64,000 nucleotides of DNA from an uncultured Collinsella sp. Its GTDB lineage: Bacteria > Actinomycetota > Coriobacteriia > Coriobacteriales > Coriobacteriaceae. Location: the NCBI GenBank assembly GCA_937950415.1, contig CALFDL010000320.1, positions 1 to 64,000 of the forward strand, in the 5' to 3' direction. Below are positions 9,701 to 17,576 of the stretch, one piece after another. Numbering within the stretch: position 1 is the stretch's first letter; every line of letters starts with the position of its first letter. The notes below the pieces were generated by a model that searched no databases, was not told where the DNA came from, and saw nothing but the letters and a program-made list of their open reading frames with translations. The translations under genes were made by a program, and so were the position numbers.

Positions 9701-10697
9701 TGGCGACATCATCAAATACGACATGATTGTGGCCAACTCCTCCATGGCAACCGACGCACAGCTCAAGAAGGGGGAGAAACTTCTGAGCACGTCGGATGTG
9801 AAATCTCATGTGAAGCTGCACTACGAGTCGGTGACCCGCGCGGCGGGTGCCAATGGCGACACCCAGGAGATCACCCTGCTCGTGCCCAGGGACAGTGGTT
9901 CGTTCGATGACTATGTAAGCCTGGTGGACCGAAAGAGCGACAACAGTCTTGAGGTTGATGGCGACGGAGCCGTCATCTCGGAGCGTCTTGCGAACCTGTT
10001 GGGCATCGGCGTGGGTGACACGTTCACGTTTAGCGCCGAGGACGGTACGGAGCGCTCGGTAAAGGTCAGCGGCGTATGCGAGATGTACATGGGGCATTTC
10101 ATCTATATGAGCCGCAGAGCCTATGAGTCGTGCTATGGCGAGGATTTTGACGCCAACGCCGAGCTCGTGTGCCTCAAGGACAGCGGCCTCAAGAGCGTGG
10201 AGAAAAAAGCCAGCGCCTTCATGCAGCTCGCCGGCGTGAAGTCCGTGGTGCAGAACACGGCGCTTCAAGAGCAGGTCGACACCGTGGTCGACTCCCTCGA
10301 CATGATCATGACCGTGCTCATCATCGTCTCCGCGATGCTTGCAGTGGTGATTATGTACAACCTCACCAACCTCAACGTGTCGGAGCGTATGCGCGAGCTT
10401 TCGACCATCAAGGTCCTGGGCTTCCATTCCAACGAGACCACGATGTACATCTATCGCGAGACCATCTGTCTCACGGCTCTAGGCATCCTTGCCGGCTATG
10501 TGCTCGGCGTGGCGCTACACCAGTACATTTTGGATGTCGTTCCGCCCGACACGGTTATGTTCAACCCCGAGCTTGCGGTGATTGAGTTTGCGGTGCCCGC
10601 GGTGGTGATCTGCACCATCACCATAGCGCTGTTCTTTGTGGAGCTGCGGCGCCTGTCGCGCGTCGACATGCTCGAGGCGCTCAAGTCCGTGGAGTAG
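6774..10697 (+). CDS. FtsX-type ABC permease with very long coiled-coil extracellular domain
   Basis: A 1307-residue membrane partner of the preceding ATPase. One transmembrane segment at about residues 28-50 is followed by an extracellular region. Residues about 262-740 are an almost unbroken heptad-like, Ala/Gln/Glu/Asp-rich coiled coil (repeated QAQIASAQ, AELDAAEAEL). FtsX domain 1 is at about 775-900 (EERINSGTLKALGYSDSDIV) and FtsX domain 2 at the C-terminus, about 1170-1300 (RELSTIKVLGFHSNE). The two-FtsX plan is known for large Gram-positive permeases; the coiled coil could reach far into the cell wall. A near-identical block of about 34 residues, AYDDGRxQVAAGRE onward, occurs twice, 351 nt apart. 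Start ATG 6774 has AGAGGTG upstream; GTG 6756 is an in-frame alternative that would overlap the ATPase end. Confidence 0.93.
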   Translation: MRTDSGPMPRKTALWKDVWRSIAHSKGRFVAIFMLMLLGSFALVGLFVAGPDMRETGQRYFDDYRLADLTVVSDYGLDKEDVATIKQATGTDEVEFGYFKDVTVRGTTDAVRVLSEPADISQLELVDGHMPSAKNEIAIDSGLAEDYPIGSTIKVTEKANELNDSTCLTRDTFKVVGHVNSPEIISIVNMGQSTAGTGTLKGYACVQRQVFDSDVFMTARLAYTDTRDMDPYSNEYRDAVADHKDELEKLLKGRPSKRLATVKAEAQEKIDDGQAQVDDAKAELNDARQQLGDVKAQLDDGAAQIADGQAQIASAQAQVDDGAAQIASAQTQIENAQAQLDAAGEQIIQGQAELDANRLQLDAAASQLEAAQRELASAKDALNKGAATIDTKQAELDAAKQQVAGYDTAREQVGEAKKQIQAYDDGRAQVAAGREAIAKNAAELDAAEAELDSKEDQVELMRQALPTLEATLESAQQTCTELENHIAELRDQYNAETSPIKKKALEAAIKTEETTLDAALRTCEQTQGQIDSMNTAIKAYDDGRTQVAAGREEIAQKTAELDAAEAELDAKAEEVEAARVQVAETEAYLDSVAGDVESARAQIGQGEQNLTAARNELNAKNAEYEQGVATYNQSKASYEDGLAQWEAAATRIAQGRAEYNEGVQTLSASRQTLAAKASELASARSQLASARETLASKMAEYQDGLAEYTAKKAEYDEKLPDAGEKIADVESELKSARDRLAKLSQPTYDTGTRRETLGSEAYRTYDTVSEIVDSLARVFPVLLYLVAALVTLSTMTRMVGEERINSGTLKALGYSDSDIVLKFTVYGALAGGLGTLAGIALGHTLLPWIVYSAYGDAFTLPPIHLGFHPLVSLVAIALAGLCSVLPALIAARRELAEKPARLLLPKPPAGGSKIMLERIGFVWERMSFTHKVTARNLFRYKQRMLMTVLGVAGASCMLVAGFGVQHSIQEMADRQFGDIIKYDMIVANSSMATDAQLKKGEKLLSTSDVKSHVKLHYESVTRAAGANGDTQEITLLVPRDSGSFDDYVSLVDRKSDNSLEVDGDGAVISERLANLLGIGVGDTFTFSAEDGTERSVKVSGVCEMYMGHFIYMSRRAYESCYGEDFDANAELVCLKDSGLKSVEKKASAFMQLAGVKSVVQNTALQEQVDTVVDSLDMIMTVLIIVSAMLAVVIMYNLTNLNVSERMRELSTIKVLGFHSNETTMYIYRETICLTALGILAGYVLGVALHQYILDVVPPDTVMFNPELAVIEFAVPAVVICTITIALFFVELRRLSRVDMLEALKSVE

Positions 10698-10752
10698 TCG
10701 CCCATCCGACGCGCGAGCGTAGCCCCTTGGGAGAACGTAAGGCAACGAAGAA

Positions 10753-10796
10753 GGCGGCCCCGCAGCATCACGTATCGGTGATACTGCGGGGCCGCC
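10753..10796 (+). terminator. Terminator after the ABC permease gene
   Basis: A very stable stem, GGCGGCCCCGCAG with ATCAC continuing it, pairs with GTGAT and CTGCGGGGCCGCC; it is followed by CCTGTTT. It lies 55 nt after the permease stop. Confidence 0.75.
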
Positions 10797-10842
10797 CCTG
10801 TTTAGCCGGGGCTTCCCAATGCTTTACGCAAATGTCAAACCC

Positions 10843-10928
10843 ATGTCTGTCCCCCACGCGTGAAATCACTCATATATGTCTGTCCCCAATGAGTGAAAGC
10901 ACTCATGTAAGTCTGTCCCCAATGAGTG
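10843..10928. repeat. REP-like palindromic repeat array C
   Basis: Three units: a degenerate partial one (10843-10862) and two full 29-nt units (10867-10895 and 10900-10928) with perfect CACTCAT/ATGAGTG arms around a GTCTGTCCCCA core. Period 33 nt with 4-nt linkers AAAT and AAAG. Same family as copies A and B beside the RAYT gene, 5.5 kb away. It shares with copy B a left flank ending CCATGTCTGTCCC, so the element is larger than the palindrome. With the terminator, the dyad and the adhE promoter it fills the 382-nt gap before adhE. Confidence 0.85.
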
Positions 10929-10958
10929 AGGCGATGCAGTAGGCAGATTGTTTTAGTT

Positions 10959-10986
10959 AAAACGCTTCAGTTATTTGAAGCGTTTT
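10959..10986. promoter_or_regulatory. Perfect inverted repeat upstream of adhE
   Basis: AAAACGCTTCA and TGAAGCGTTTT form an 11-bp perfect dyad with a 6-nt spacer. The A-tract and T-tract ends would also suit a bidirectional terminator. It lies about 50 nt upstream of the adhE -10, so it could instead be an operator; I cannot decide between the two. Confidence 0.5.
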
Positions 10987-11027
10987 AGTATGCCTTTTAC
11001 GGGAATCTGACCGTTCGCCGAATAATT

Positions 11028-11045
11028 TCTTGCTATCATGCAAGA
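11028..11045 (+). promoter_or_regulatory. adhE extended -10 promoter inside a dyad
   Basis: TGC-TATCAT (11031-11039) is an extended -10. It sits exactly inside the inverted repeat TCTTGC-TATCAT-GCAAGA, so a dimeric regulator bound here would cover the -10. No good -35 is visible. Confidence 0.5.
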
Positions 11046-11079
11046 CGTAGGGTAAATCTCCGATCGCAAGGAGACACAA

Positions 11080-13728
11080 ATGGTGAAAAAGTCACCGGAA
11101 AACACTACTCCCGCAATTGTGGACAACGTAGAGGCGCTTGAGGCTAAGCTCGCTCAGATGCGAGAGGCCCAGGCGCTTTTTGCTACGTACACGCAGGAGC
11201 AGGTCGACAAGATCTTCTATGAGGCCGCCATGGCCGCCAACAAGGCTCGTATCCCGTTGGCGAAGATGGCCATCGAGGAGACCGGCCGCGGCGTTCTTGA
11301 GGACAAGGTCATCAAGAACCACTACGCCGCAGAGTACATCTACAACGCTTACAAGAACACCAAGACCTGTGGTGTCCTGGAGCGCGACGAGGCTTACGGC
11401 ATCACCAAGATCGCCGAGCCCATCGGCATCGTGGGCGCCGTCATCCCGACGACCAACCCCACCTCCACCGCAATCTTCAAGACGCTGATCAGCCTGAAGA
11501 CCCGCAACGCCATCATCATCTCCCCGCACCCGGCTGCCGCCAAGTGCACCATCGCCGCCGCCAAGCTCGTGCTTGACGCCGCCGTCAAGGCTGGTGCCCC
11601 CGAGGGCATCATCGGCTGGGTCGATGTCCCCTCCATCGAGCTGACCAACATGGTCATGCGCGACGTCGATATCATCCTCGCAACCGGTGGCCCGGGCATG
11701 GTCAAGGCCGCCTACTCCTCGGGCAAGCCCGCCCTGGGCGTTGGCGCCGGTAACACCCCGGTCGTCATCGACGACACCGCCGACGTGCTGCTCGCCGTCA
11801 ACTCCATCATCCACTCCAAGACCTTCGACAACGGCATGATCTGCGCTTCCGAGCAGTCCGTGACCGTCATCGACACCATCTATGACCAGGTTAAGGCCGA
11901 GTTCCAGAAGCGCGGCTGCTACTTCGTCAAGCAGGGTGCCGAGATGGAGGCCCTGCGTGCCGCGATGTTCAAGAACGGCGCCCTCGATCACCGCATCCCC
12001 GGCATGGCTGCCGCCAAGATCGCCGAGCTCGCCGGCATCGAGGTTCCCGCCAAGACCAAGATCCTGATCGCCGAGGTCACCTCCACCGACCCCGCCAAGG
12101 AGGAGTTCTCCCACGAGAAGCTCTCCCCGGTCCTGGCCATGTATCACGCCAAGGACTTCCAGGAGGCCGTCGACAAGGCCGAGCACCTGGTGCTCGCCGG
12201 TGGCCCGGGCCACACCGCCTCTCTGTACGTGCACCCCGCCCAGGCCGAGAAGATCAGCCTGTTCGAGCACGTCATGAAGGCCTGCCGTATCGTCATCAAC
12301 ACCCCGTCCTCGCACGGCGGCATCGGTGACCTGTACAACTTTGGCATGAAGCCGTCTCTGACCCTGGGCTGCGGCTCCTGGGGCGGCAACTCCGTCTCCG
12401 AGAACGTTGGGGTGAAGCACTTGATCAACGTTAAGACTGTGGCCGAGCGCCGTGAGAACATGCTGTGGTTCCGCGCTCCCGAGAAGGTCTACTTCAAGAA
12501 GGGTTCCACGCCCGTCGCCCTCGACGAGCTCGGTACCGTCATGGGCAAGAAGCGCGCCTTCATCGTCACCGACCAGTTCCTCTTCAAGAATGGCAACACC
12601 CGCGCCATCGAGGCCAAGCTCGACGAGATGGGCATCGCCCACGATTGCTTCTACGACGTCGAGCCCGATCCGTCGCTGCAGTGCGCACGTCGCGGCGCCA
12701 AGCAGATGGCTCTCTTTGAGCCGGACGTCATCATCGCCGTCGGCGGTGGCTCCGCTATGGACGCCGGCAAGATCATGTGGATGATGTACGAGCACCCCGA
12801 GTGCAAGTTTGAGGACATGGCCATGGACTTCATGGACATCCGCAAGCGTATCTTCACCTTCCCCGAGATGGGCAAGAAGGCCTACTTCGTCGCCGTCCCG
12901 ACCTCTTCGGGTACCGGTTCCGAATGCACGCCGTTCGCCATCATCACCGACAAGGAAACCGGCATCAAGTGGCCGCTCGCCGACTACGCGCTGCTCCCCA
13001 ACATGGCTATCGTTGACGCCGACAACTGCATGACCGCCCCGCGCGGCCTGACCGCTGCCTCCGGCATTGACGTCATGACCCACGCCATCGAGTCCTACGT
13101 CTCCATCATGGCTTCCGACTACACCAAGGGCCTCTCCGAGCGCGCTGCTAAGCTCGTCTTCGAGAACCTGCCCTCCAGCTTCACGAACGGCGCCAAGGAC
13201 CCGCATGCCCGCGAGGAGATGCACAACGCCTCCTGCATGGCCGGTATGGCCTTCGCCAACGCCTTCCTGGGCCTCAACCACTCCATGGCTCACAAGCTCG
13301 GCGCTTTCCATCACCTGCCCCACGGCCTCGCCAACGCCGTCATCCTGACCCGCGTCATGCGCTACAACGCCGCTGAGGCTCCCGTCAAGATGGGTACCTT
13401 CTCCCAGTATCCTTACCCCAACGCACTGCACAACTACGCCGAGATGGCCAAGTACTGCGGCATCGAGGGCAAGGACGACAAGGAGGTCTTCGAGAACTTC
13501 ATCACGAAGCTCGAGGAGCTCAAGGACTTCATCGGCGTCAAGAAGACCATCGCCGACTACGGTGTTGACGAGCAGTACTTCCTCGACACCCTCGACGAGA
13601 TGACCGAGCAGGCATTCAACGACCAGTGCACCGGCGCGAACCCGCGCTACCCGCTCATGAGCGAGATCAAGGAGCTCTACCTGGACGCCTACTACGGCCG
13701 CGAGCCCCAGGACTACGCCGTCTGCTAG
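11080..13728 (+). CDS. adhE: Bifunctional acetaldehyde-CoA / alcohol dehydrogenase
   Basis: Reduces acetyl-CoA to acetaldehyde and then ethanol, re-oxidising NADH in fermentation; the protein family forms spirosome filaments in the cytoplasm. The 882 residues match E. coli AdhE (891). The N-terminal aldehyde dehydrogenase domain (about 1-440) has the catalytic cysteine in NGMICASEQSV (near residue 254) and the NAD region GVGAGNTPVVID. The linker is followed by an iron-dependent alcohol dehydrogenase domain (about 450-870) with AVGGGSAMDAGKIMW and metal-ligand histidines in LNHSMAHKLGAFHHLPHG. ATG 11080 follows AAGGAGAC. It stands alone behind its own promoter. Very C-ending codon use suggests high expression. 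Confidence 0.98.
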   Translation: MVKKSPENTTPAIVDNVEALEAKLAQMREAQALFATYTQEQVDKIFYEAAMAANKARIPLAKMAIEETGRGVLEDKVIKNHYAAEYIYNAYKNTKTCGVLERDEAYGITKIAEPIGIVGAVIPTTNPTSTAIFKTLISLKTRNAIIISPHPAAAKCTIAAAKLVLDAAVKAGAPEGIIGWVDVPSIELTNMVMRDVDIILATGGPGMVKAAYSSGKPALGVGAGNTPVVIDDTADVLLAVNSIIHSKTFDNGMICASEQSVTVIDTIYDQVKAEFQKRGCYFVKQGAEMEALRAAMFKNGALDHRIPGMAAAKIAELAGIEVPAKTKILIAEVTSTDPAKEEFSHEKLSPVLAMYHAKDFQEAVDKAEHLVLAGGPGHTASLYVHPAQAEKISLFEHVMKACRIVINTPSSHGGIGDLYNFGMKPSLTLGCGSWGGNSVSENVGVKHLINVKTVAERRENMLWFRAPEKVYFKKGSTPVALDELGTVMGKKRAFIVTDQFLFKNGNTRAIEAKLDEMGIAHDCFYDVEPDPSLQCARRGAKQMALFEPDVIIAVGGGSAMDAGKIMWMMYEHPECKFEDMAMDFMDIRKRIFTFPEMGKKAYFVAVPTSSGTGSECTPFAIITDKETGIKWPLADYALLPNMAIVDADNCMTAPRGLTAASGIDVMTHAIESYVSIMASDYTKGLSERAAKLVFENLPSSFTNGAKDPHAREEMHNASCMAGMAFANAFLGLNHSMAHKLGAFHHLPHGLANAVILTRVMRYNAAEAPVKMGTFSQYPYPNALHNYAEMAKYCGIEGKDDKEVFENFITKLEELKDFIGVKKTIADYGVDEQYFLDTLDEMTEQAFNDQCTGANPRYPLMSEIKELYLDAYYGREPQDYAVC

Positions 13729-13747
13729 TTTTAGCACGGTTATTTGC

Positions 13748-13781
13748 GGCGGGGGTGCACGGGTGTACGCACGCCCCCGCC
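13748..13781 (+). terminator. Hairpin after adhE
   Basis: GGCGGGGGTGC pairs with GCACGCCCCCGCC, followed by GTCGCTTCT. The stem is strong and the T-run poor, so it may allow some readthrough into the kinase gene. Confidence 0.55.
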
Positions 13782-13815
13782 GTCGCTTCTATCGCATCGT
13801 TGAAAGGATGCAATC

Positions 13816-14580
13816 ATGCTGCTCCCCGATTCCAAGACCGAGCTCGTCCGTCGCGGCAACAAGGTCGTTTACGACCTGGGCGACAAGATTGTCAAGGTCT
13901 TTAACGAGACCAAGCCTGTCTCCGACGTGTTCAACGAGGCTTTGAATCTTGCCCGCATCAATGAGTGCGGCATCCGCAGCCCCAAGGCGCTCGAGGTTTC
14001 CCAGCTCGAGAACGCCAACGGCTGGGCGCTCGTGACCGAGAAGGTTCCGGGCACCACCCTTGCCGAGAAGATGACTGCCGAGCCCCAGCGCTTTGGTGAG
14101 TACCTCGAGATGTTCGTCGACCTCCAGATCGAGATCCACGGCTACACCTCCCCGCTGCTCAACCGTCAGCGCGACAAGTACGCCCGCATGATCGACAGCC
14201 TTGATCAGCTCAATGCCACCACGCGCTACAACCTTCAGGAGCGTCTGGACGGCATGACCAAGGAGTTCAAGGTCTGCCACGGCGACTTCAACCCCTCCAA
14301 CGTCATCGTCGGCGACGACGGCCAGCTCTATGTGTGCGACTGGGCACACGCTACCCAGGGCTCCCCTGCTGCCGACGTTGCCACCACCTACCTGCTCTTT
14401 GCCCTCAACAGCAAGGATCAGGCCGAGGCCTATCTGGAGCTCTACTGCGACCGCGCCGACATGCCCATGCAGGTCGTGCGTCAGTGGACGAGCATCGTCG
14501 CCGCTTCCGAGCTCGCTCGTAAGCGCAACGTGAACGATGAGTTCCTGAAGAACTGGATCGACGTCGTCGATTATCAGTAA
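13816..14580 (+). CDS. APH-fold phosphotransferase (aminoglycoside/choline-kinase-like), substrate unknown
   Basis: A 254-residue small-molecule kinase of the aminoglycoside phosphotransferase superfamily. Seen: an N-terminal lobe with VVYDLGDKIVKVFNE (ATP-lysine region), a hinge with LVTEKVPGTTLAEKM, the catalytic loop CHGDFNPSNVIV (Brenner motif, residues about 155-166) and the metal-binding CDWAHATQGSPAADVATTYLL in place of the usual D-[FW]-G-type motif. The start follows GAAAGGATG. It lies 87 nt after adhE on the same strand with a hairpin between, so co-transcription is possible. A resistance role is not supported by anything here; relatives of this type often phosphorylate sugars, choline-like metabolites or lipids. 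Confidence 0.85.
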   Translation: MLLPDSKTELVRRGNKVVYDLGDKIVKVFNETKPVSDVFNEALNLARINECGIRSPKALEVSQLENANGWALVTEKVPGTTLAEKMTAEPQRFGEYLEMFVDLQIEIHGYTSPLLNRQRDKYARMIDSLDQLNATTRYNLQERLDGMTKEFKVCHGDFNPSNVIVGDDGQLYVCDWAHATQGSPAADVATTYLLFALNSKDQAEAYLELYCDRADMPMQVVRQWTSIVAASELARKRNVNDEFLKNWIDVVDYQ

Positions 14581-14612
14581 TATCTGAGCGATTTATTTCG
14601 CATCGGAGGCAC

Positions 14613-14656
14613 AAGGAAAACCCCGCAGCTCATATGGGCTGTGGGGTTTTCCTTTT
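14613..14656. terminator. Terminator after the APH-fold kinase gene
   Basis: AAGGAAAACCCCGCAGC pairs with GCTGTGGGGTTTTCC and is followed by TTTT. The flanking A and T tracts make it usable from both directions. Confidence 0.8.
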
Positions 14657-14680
14657 AGATATCGAGGATGCCACAAGATA

Positions 14681-14729
14681 AAAGGACGGCCCCGCATCTC
14701 CCCGATCTGGAGAAATGCGAGGCCGTCCC
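14681..14729 (-). terminator. Terminator of the pyrH-proS operon
   Basis: On the minus strand GGACGGCCTCGCAT...ATGCGGGGCCGTCC forms a long stem that ends in TTTT. It lies 30 nt after the proS stop and back to back with the convergent terminator at 14613-14656. Confidence 0.85.
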
Positions 14730-14758
14730 GTATATCGAACTACAAGCGAAATCGTCGA

Positions 14759-16480
14759 TTAACGGCGTACTGCCTTCACAAGCTCGGCGACCTTGGCGAC
14801 GACCTCGTCGATCGCCACATCCTCGCGCTCACCCGTGGCACGGTCCTTGAGCTCAACGGTGCCATTCTTAAGGCCACGCTTACCCAGAACGACCTGATAC
14901 GGGAAGCCCATAAGGTCGTTGTCGGCAAACTTAAAGCCGGGACGCTCGTCGCGGTCGTCGACGACAACCTCGATACCCTCGGCGCACAGGCCATCAACGA
15001 TCTGCTCGCAGACGGTAGCGCACTCCTCCTTCTTGGGATCGAGCGGAATCACCGCGACCTCGTACGGGGCAACGGAGACCGGCCAGACGATACCGTGCTC
15101 GTCGTTGTGCTGCTCCACGACGGCAGCAAGCGAACGGGACACGCCCACGCCGTAACAACCCATGATGAGCGGCTTCTCCTTGCCGTCCTCGTCCATAAAA
15201 GTGGCACCCATGGCCTCGGAATACTTGGTGCCCAGCTGGAAGACCTGGGAGACCTCGATGCCGCGAGCAGCGGAGAGCGGCTTGCCGCAGTGCGGGCAGG
15301 GGTCGCCGGCGACAACGGTGACCAGATCGGCCCACTCATCGACGGTAAAGTCGCGCTCGGGGCAGGCACCGGTAAAGTGATAATCGACCTCGTTGGCACC
15401 GCAGGCCCACTGCTTGGAATCGCGCAGGCTCTCGTCGCACACCAGACGAATGCCCTCGGGCAGGTTAACCGGTCCGATAAAGCCCTTATGCAGACCATAA
15501 GTCTGGAGCTCCTCGTCGGTCATCATGCGATAGCCCTTGCCAAAGACGTGCTCGGCCTTGCAATCGTTGAGCTCGTGATCGCCCGGAACAATGGCCACAA
15601 CCGGCTTGCCCTCGGCGTCGATGAGTGCCAGCGACTTGCGCGTGCCGTTCTCGGGGAACCCAAAGAACTTAGCAACAGCCTCAATGGTGCCCATGCCCGG
15701 AGTCTCAACCTTGGTGAGCGTACCGTCACCAGGACCCTCGGTCACGACGACCTTGGTGCTTGCCGCCTCGTCATCGGCAGCAAAGCCGCAATCGTCGCAG
15801 TAGACGAGCGAAGCCTCGCCGGCGTCGGCCAAAGCCATGTACTCAACGGAGGTATCACCACCGATCTCACCGGAGTCGGCAACAACGGGCAGGGCCTTGA
15901 TATAGCAGCGCTCGCAGATGTTAGCGTAGGCCTGCTTCATCTTGTCGTACTCCTCCTGCAGGCTCTCCTGCGTGGCGGAGAAGCTGTAGGCGTCCTTCAT
16001 GATGAACTCGCGACCGCGCATCAGGCCAAAGCGGGGGCGGAACTCGTCGCGGAACTTATCCTGGATGTGGTAGAGGTTAACGGGCAGCTGCTTGTAGGAG
16101 CGCAGCTCATTGCGAACCAGGGCCGTGACGGTCTCCTCGTGCGTGGGGCCCAGGACGAACTCGCGACCATGACGGTCGTCAAAGCGCACAAGCTCCTTGC
16201 CATAGGCGTCGATGCGGCCGGACTCGCGCCACAACTCGGCGTCGACCATGATAGGCATCATAAGCTCCTGGGCGCCAGCAGCGTCCATCTCGTCGCGCAC
16301 GATGTTCTCGATCTTGCGAATCGAGCGCCAAGCAAGCGGCAGGTAGGAATACAGCCCGGCGGCCTCCTTGCGGATCATGCCGGCACGGAGCAGCAGGCGG
16401 TGGCTGGCGAGCTCAGCGTCCGCCGGATCCTCTTTAAGCGTCGGCGCATAGAGCTTAGACATATACATTGCTCGAGTCAT
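14759..16480 (-). CDS. proS: Prolyl-tRNA synthetase (bacterial type with editing insertion)
   Basis: Class II aminoacyl-tRNA synthetase charging tRNA-Pro. At 573 residues it is the long bacterial form. Motif 2 region: VLGPTHEETVTALV and FRDEFRPRFGLMRGREFIMK. The INS editing domain, which clears mischarged alanine, spans about residues 225-400. Motif 3 region: IMGCYGVGVSRSLAAVVEQ. The C-terminal anticodon-binding domain starts near VAPYEVAVIPLD. ATG 16480 directly follows the ispG stop (TAA then ATG) with GAGGAG upstream; it is the last gene of the operon. Confidence 0.98.
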   Translation of the reverse strand: MTRAMYMSKLYAPTLKEDPADAELASHRLLLRAGMIRKEAAGLYSYLPLAWRSIRKIENIVRDEMDAAGAQELMMPIMVDAELWRESGRIDAYGKELVRFDDRHGREFVLGPTHEETVTALVRNELRSYKQLPVNLYHIQDKFRDEFRPRFGLMRGREFIMKDAYSFSATQESLQEEYDKMKQAYANICERCYIKALPVVADSGEIGGDTSVEYMALADAGEASLVYCDDCGFAADDEAASTKVVVTEGPGDGTLTKVETPGMGTIEAVAKFFGFPENGTRKSLALIDAEGKPVVAIVPGDHELNDCKAEHVFGKGYRMMTDEELQTYGLHKGFIGPVNLPEGIRLVCDESLRDSKQWACGANEVDYHFTGACPERDFTVDEWADLVTVVAGDPCPHCGKPLSAARGIEVSQVFQLGTKYSEAMGATFMDEDGKEKPLIMGCYGVGVSRSLAAVVEQHNDEHGIVWPVSVAPYEVAVIPLDPKKEECATVCEQIVDGLCAEGIEVVVDDRDERPGFKFADNDLMGFPYQVVLGKRGLKNGTVELKDRATGEREDVAIDEVVAKVAELVKAVRR

Positions 16481-17563
16481 TTACTTCTCCTCAATAAGTT
16501 TGTCGACCTCGGCCATCAGCGCGTCGACAATTTGATCCTCAGCTACTTTACCAATGATCTGGCCATGCGAAAAGAGCAGGCCCTGACCTCGTCCGCAGGC
16601 AACGCCCAAGTCGGCGTCAGAGGCCTCGCCGGGGCCATTGACCGCGCATCCCATAACGGCGATTGAAAGCGGCGCGGAGTAGTTCTTAAGCCGCTCGGTA
16701 ACCTCCTCGGCAATGGGAATAAGGTTAACCTGGCAGCGGGCGCACGTGGGGCACGAGACAATCTCGGGACCACGGCGACGCAGGCCCAGCGACTGCAAAA
16801 TTCCCCAGGCGACCGGCGGCTCCTCAACCGGATCGGCTGTGAGCGACACACGCATGGTGTCGCCAATGCCTTCGGAAAGCAAGATACCCAAGCCTACAGA
16901 GCTCTTGATGGTGCCCTGGAGCTTGGTCCCCGCCTCCGTCACGCCCAGGTGAAGCGGAACGTGGGGAATCTCACGCGACAGGGCTCGATAGGTATCAAGC
17001 GTCGTTTGCACGCTATGGGCCTTGGCCGAAAGCACAATGTTCGTAAAACCGCGGCCCTCAAAGTGCTTGACGAAGCGCTCGCTCGACATCACGAGCTTCT
17101 CGGGCTGCGTAAGCTCGTCGCGCTCAGCGATATCCTGCTCGAGTGAGCCGGCGTTGACACCGATGCGAATCGCACAGCCCGCAGCGCCGGCGGCGTCGAT
17201 GACGGCATCGACCTTAGCCCAATCGCCGATATTGCCGGGATTGATGCGAAGCTTGGCGGCACCGGCCTCCACAGCGCCAATGGCCAGCTTGTGGTTAAAG
17301 TGGATATCGGCAACGATTGGCACCGGAGACTCGGCACAGATGGTGCGGAAACCCTCAAGCGCGGCCTCGGTGGGCACGCTAACACGCACGATATCGCAGC
17401 CAGCCTGCGCCAACGCGCACACTTGTGCAAGTGTTGCCTGGGCATCAGCGGTATCGGTGCAGGTCATGGATTGGACCACCACCGGCGCGCCGCCACCGAT
17501 CTGTACACCGCCCACATGCACGGGGCGCGTCAACTCGCGCGGCAAAGGATGGGATAAAGACAA
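16481..17563 (-). CDS. ispG: 4-hydroxy-3-methylbut-2-enyl diphosphate synthase (flavodoxin/ferredoxin)
   Basis: [4Fe-4S] enzyme converting MEcPP to HMBPP in the MEP isoprenoid pathway. The 360 residues include the N-terminal barrel (VQSMTCTDTADAQATLAQV, ADIHFNHKLAI, KLRINPGNIGD) and the C-terminal cluster domain with SCPTCARCQVNL and NGPGEASDADLGVA. I chose a TTG start at 17563 (SLSHPLPREL), 8 nt after AGGGGAG. A longer reading from upstream would overlap the M50 protease gene and add Cys-rich sequence not found in the family. It sits between the protease gene (13 nt) and proS (0 nt). Confidence 0.95.
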   Translation of the reverse strand: MSLSHPLPRELTRPVHVGGVQIGGGAPVVVQSMTCTDTADAQATLAQVCALAQAGCDIVRVSVPTEAALEGFRTICAESPVPIVADIHFNHKLAIGAVEAGAAKLRINPGNIGDWAKVDAVIDAAGAAGCAIRIGVNAGSLEQDIAERDELTQPEKLVMSSERFVKHFEGRGFTNIVLSAKAHSVQTTLDTYRALSREIPHVPLHLGVTEAGTKLQGTIKSSVGLGILLSEGIGDTMRVSLTADPVEEPPVAWGILQSLGLRRRGPEIVSCPTCARCQVNLIPIAEEVTERLKNYSAPLSIAVMGCAVNGPGEASDADLGVACGRGQGLLFSHGQIIGKVAEDQIVDALMAEVDKLIEEK

Positions 17564-17576
17564 TCCAAACACTCCC

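Noticed and set aside
10843..10928. Short regular repeats that could suggest a mini CRISPR array
   Set aside because: The 29-nt units are themselves palindromic, the linkers are only 4 nt and nearly identical, and no cas gene is near. This is a REP-type array.
11092..13737. An 881-residue open frame antisense to the whole of adhE
   Set aside because: It mirrors the third-position C bias of adhE, is composed almost only of Gly/Val/Leu/Asp/Glu, has no domain and no RBS. The same explains the long antisense frames at 647-2044, 32728-34734 and 35677-38676.
13816..14580. Aminoglycoside resistance gene
   Set aside because: Only the general APH fold is recognisable; the context and codon use are those of the core genome and no specific resistance-enzyme signature is seen.
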